From assembly GCA_000622025.1 (NCBI GenBank), contig JHWU01000007.1:1-64000 (forward strand): DNA of 64,000 bases, written 5' to 3'. Position numbers and translations under genes: made by a program. Positions 61,957-64,000 of this stretch are shown here, piece by piece; position 1 is the stretch's first letter, and every line of letters begins with the position of its first letter. Below the pieces are notes generated by a model, which did no database searches, had not been told where the DNA came from, and saw only the letters and a list, made by a program, of their open reading frames with translations. Origin of the DNA: Lachnospiraceae bacterium AD3010 (GTDB lineage Bacteria > Bacillota > Clostridia > Lachnospirales > Lachnospiraceae).

Positions 61957-64000
61957 TCACTTGATCACCTCGCCCTTATAATTATTCTTAAACGATATTT
62001 TATAAGAATTACCGGAAACGGTGGTATAGCTGTAATCATTCTTTTTCGGCTTCATCTTTATACCGTCAGCCGTAACGGTGAGTTTCTTCAGCTTCCCCTT
62101 CTTCACCTTAAAGCTTACCATCTCCTCTGTCACTGCCCTTTCAACCACATCAAATTTCATAGTGGTCTTTCTTGTGCCTTCTCTATAGGGTGTGCTGTTC
62201 TTTTTCCATTTAATTACCGCGGTGGCGCTGCCCCTCTTTTTATTTTTCTTAAAGCTGATCTTGTAGTCAGTCTTATAGCTGTACAGGACTCCCTTATAAA
62301 TTATAAAAGACTTCTTCGAGGGAGTGATCTTCTTTCCGCTAAACTGGTACTTCTGACTGTCTGCAGCTTTTCCGTCCTCCAGACTCACGCATAAAACGTC
62401 CTTTCCGTCCTGAGTCCTGTAGGTATTGTACTCCGAATTGTAGATAAGGGTCATCTCCTGTCCGGATGTGTCCTTTATCTTTTTCTCTGTTTCAGCAGGA
62501 TAGGTATCATCAGTGAACACCGTATGGGCAGAGATACAGAAGTTGCCATTACCGCTTCCTTCTTCCCAGTCTTCGTCGTCAGCCAGATCAATCCATTCGC
62601 CGTTATTCAGATAAAAGCTCTGGCCATTCTTTATCCCGCACTTAGACATATATTTTTGCATATTAAGGTTGGCCTCATAGATCACGGAGCAGCTTCCTGT
62701 ACGTACCACCACTGAAAAGTATGTATCCTTTTCAAGGAGCGCCGGGGCAGCAAGTGGAACCGTGTATATGCCGGGGAGTGCAAATTTGCCCTTTGTGGTG
62801 GATTTTTCGAGCTTTATCCCATCTGTCGGACTCCCCCCATCCTTCAGATTCCGGTATATTTCTATCTCATAATCGGTCTCCTCCGGAATCTCCAGAGTAA
62901 CCTCCTTAAGATACTCATTACTGTCTTTCTGCACCTTATACACATTTGCAGCGCTGGTACCAACAGTAGCAGTTCTAATCGAATGTATCTGGGTGTCATA
63001 ATAGTAGTTATTATCGTATCTTTTTACGTCCTTTGTAACCTCGAATATATATGCACCGTTTGTAAGTCCCTGATCATAATAGGAGAGCCAGAAATAATTA
63101 TCATAATTGTAGAAATCCTTTTCGTCTTTATAATTCCAGCTGTTTCTCACAAGCCAGGCCCCGTCTTGCCCGGGACCACCGCTATTAAAATTGCTGCTGG
63201 AAAAGTTGTCATTCCAGCCCACAACAGTCACAAGATGGTTTTGTCCACCTGAATTATAACAATAATATGCACTATTTTTTTCATTGTAATAGCTTTTGTA
63301 GAGTTCACCGGATGTTTCCGCATCAAAAAATATCCCTACGGCTCCGTTCTGCATCAGGGCTTCCTTCACGACCTTCATGCCGTTTTCATCATGTATATCG
63401 GCTACATAAAGATCCGTAAGGTCATATATCTCCTTATCCGCAAGGGCATCCAGGTCTATATTCAGATTATTCTCTTCATCGAAGCGGCGATCTCTTTCGT
63501 AATCTTTTGTTTTCACAGCAGACTCCGCATAGGGAAGCTCATTCTCTGAGACAAAACCGTAGCCCTTACTAAGGTACTGCCCCGTAAAAAGGTGGTTTCC
63601 TCCGACATCTAAGAGAAACGCATCACTGGCTTTCTCATCCTTCGGCACTATCTCACTTACGGCGGCATCATTGCCTACAATGGGGTTTTCCCTGGTCTTA
63701 TAGATCCCGAGCCCGAGATAGAGCTCGCTTAAGTCTATGCTTTTATCCGCTCTTCCCTTATTGATCTCCCTGAATTCCACCGGTGCGATGGTGGAAAAAT
63801 CCCAGCAGGTTCCAAAGTTGGCCTGATCCCTTACAGCGGGATACATAGCAGTGATTATCTCCTTTGTCTCCTCGTCGTTATTTCCGGGGAAGCGGGACGG
63901 GAGCCCGGCTCTCGGGGTATAATCCGTAGCCGCAACCGACGCGTCTTCACCATGGGCACGGCTTTTTATTTCCGAAAATGAAATGTCCTCATCCGTCATA
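61957..64000 (-). CDS. C1A (papain-like) cysteine protease, 5' end beyond the window
   Basis: At least 680 residues. The catalytic cysteine is in RDQANFGTCWDFSTIAPVEF, the histidine in GGQNHLVTVVGWND and the asparagine in AWLVRNSWNY. A lectin-like or beta-rich domain follows (about 330-500), then Lys-rich repeats (KFDVVERAVTEEMVSFKVKK) resembling the C-terminal modules of the S8 protease at 22.8 kb. No signal peptide is visible at the ATG at 63999; other members are secreted, so the true start is probably to the right of the window. Confidence 0.88.
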   Translation of the reverse strand, partial: MTDEDISFSEIKSRAHGEDASVAATDYTPRAGLPSRFPGNNDEETKEIITAMYPAVRDQANFGTCWDFSTIAPVEFREINKGRADKSIDLSELYLGLGIYKTRENPIVGNDAAVSEIVPKDEKASDAFLLDVGGNHLFTGQYLSKGYGFVSENELPYAESAVKTKDYERDRRFDEENNLNIDLDALADKEIYDLTDLYVADIHDENGMKVVKEALMQNGAVGIFFDAETSGELYKSYYNEKNSAYYCYNSGGQNHLVTVVGWNDNFSSSNFNSGGPGQDGAWLVRNSWNYKDEKDFYNYDNYFWLSYYDQGLTNGAYIFEVTKDVKRYDNNYYYDTQIHSIRTATVGTSAANVYKVQKDSNEYLKEVTLEIPEETDYEIEIYRNLKDGGSPTDGIKLEKSTTKGKFALPGIYTVPLAAPALLEKDTYFSVVVRTGSCSVIYEANLNMQKYMSKCGIKNGQSFYLNNGEWIDLADDEDWEEGSGNGNFCISAHTVFTDDTYPAETEKKIKDTSGQEMTLIYNSEYNTYRTQDGKDVLCVSLEDGKAADSQKYQFSGKKITPSKKSFIIYKGVLYSYKTDYKISFKKNKKRGSATAVIKWKKNSTPYREGTRKTTMKFDVVERAVTEEMVSFKVKKGKLKKLTVTADGIKMKPKKNDYSYTTVSGNSYKISFKNNYKGEVIK

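Overview
The window looks like a chromosomal segment of an anaerobic, low-to-medium GC Gram-positive bacterium of the class Clostridia, most likely a member of the Lachnospiraceae (inference). The basis is: ribosomal protein L27 with the Firmicute N-terminal extension beside its processing protease Prp; the Firmicute gene orders rplU-prp-rpmA-obgE-nadD-yqeK-rsfS, rpmF-plsX-acpP-rnc-smc-ftsY and ylxM-ffh-rpsP-khpA-rimM-trmD; a pyruvate:ferredoxin oxidoreductase; and DUF975, DUF3048, YfhO and Rpn-type families that are common in this group. Almost everything is housekeeping; accessory DNA lies at the left edge and between the gene blocks.

Layout. 1-1.3 kb: mobile-element debris, a DUF4417 gene cut by the window edge and a serine recombinase broken by a 106-bp insertion. 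1.4-7 kb: metA overlapping an LtaS-like sulfatase-fold membrane enzyme, then a YfhO-family membrane protein. 7-9.5 kb: metF, a lone receiver-domain protein coupled to an RsuA-family pseudouridine synthase. 9.7-13.4 kb: ligA, an Rpn-like nuclease, a small membrane protein, tRNA-Ala(CGC). 13.4-36.8 kb: long minus-strand housekeeping blocks (plsY, der, DUF512; the L21/L27/Obg operon; pta; a secreted subtilase; the trmD-ylxM block; ilvA; the ftsY-rpmF block). 36.9-44.9 kb: a sugar PTS region (EI, HPr, EIIBCA, HAD phosphatase, LacI repressor, amylosucrase-like GH13) with two near-identical promoter/operator modules. 45.1-50.9 kb: surface and cell-wall genes (FliD-C-like protein, amidase, DUF3048 protein, secreted Ala/Lys/Asp-rich coiled coil). 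51.1-64 kb: nifJ, a PH-domain protein, a glycosyltransferase joined to a 1585-residue GGDEF/EAL/PAS/GAF protein, a DUF975 membrane protein and an edge-truncated C1A cysteine protease.

How it works together. PTS genes and the GH13 enzyme appear to form one sugar regulon: both promoters carry a LacI-type operator just downstream of the -10 box. The absence of a sucrose-6-phosphate hydrolase and the presence of a HAD phosphatase suggest an unusual route from imported sugar-phosphate to a glucan. Central metabolism is represented by nifJ and pta (pyruvate to acetyl-CoA to acetyl-phosphate), methionine synthesis by metA and metF.

Repeats are the most distinctive feature. A dispersed palindromic family (core TGTCATCCTGAG ... 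GAAGGATCTT, or the TCATTCTGAG / GAAGAATCTT variant) fills most intergenic gaps, often as tandem arrays, and in several places supplies stop codons, last codons or a ribosome binding site to adjoining genes. A separate 230-bp fold-back element is present twice in opposite orientation, 39 kb apart, with conserved arms and a diverged loop. I see no CRISPR array, no prophage and no obvious biosynthetic or defence island; the strongest candidates for something undescribed are the repeat families, the sugar-phosphate/amylosucrase module and the multi-domain cyclic-di-GMP protein coupled to a glycosyltransferase.
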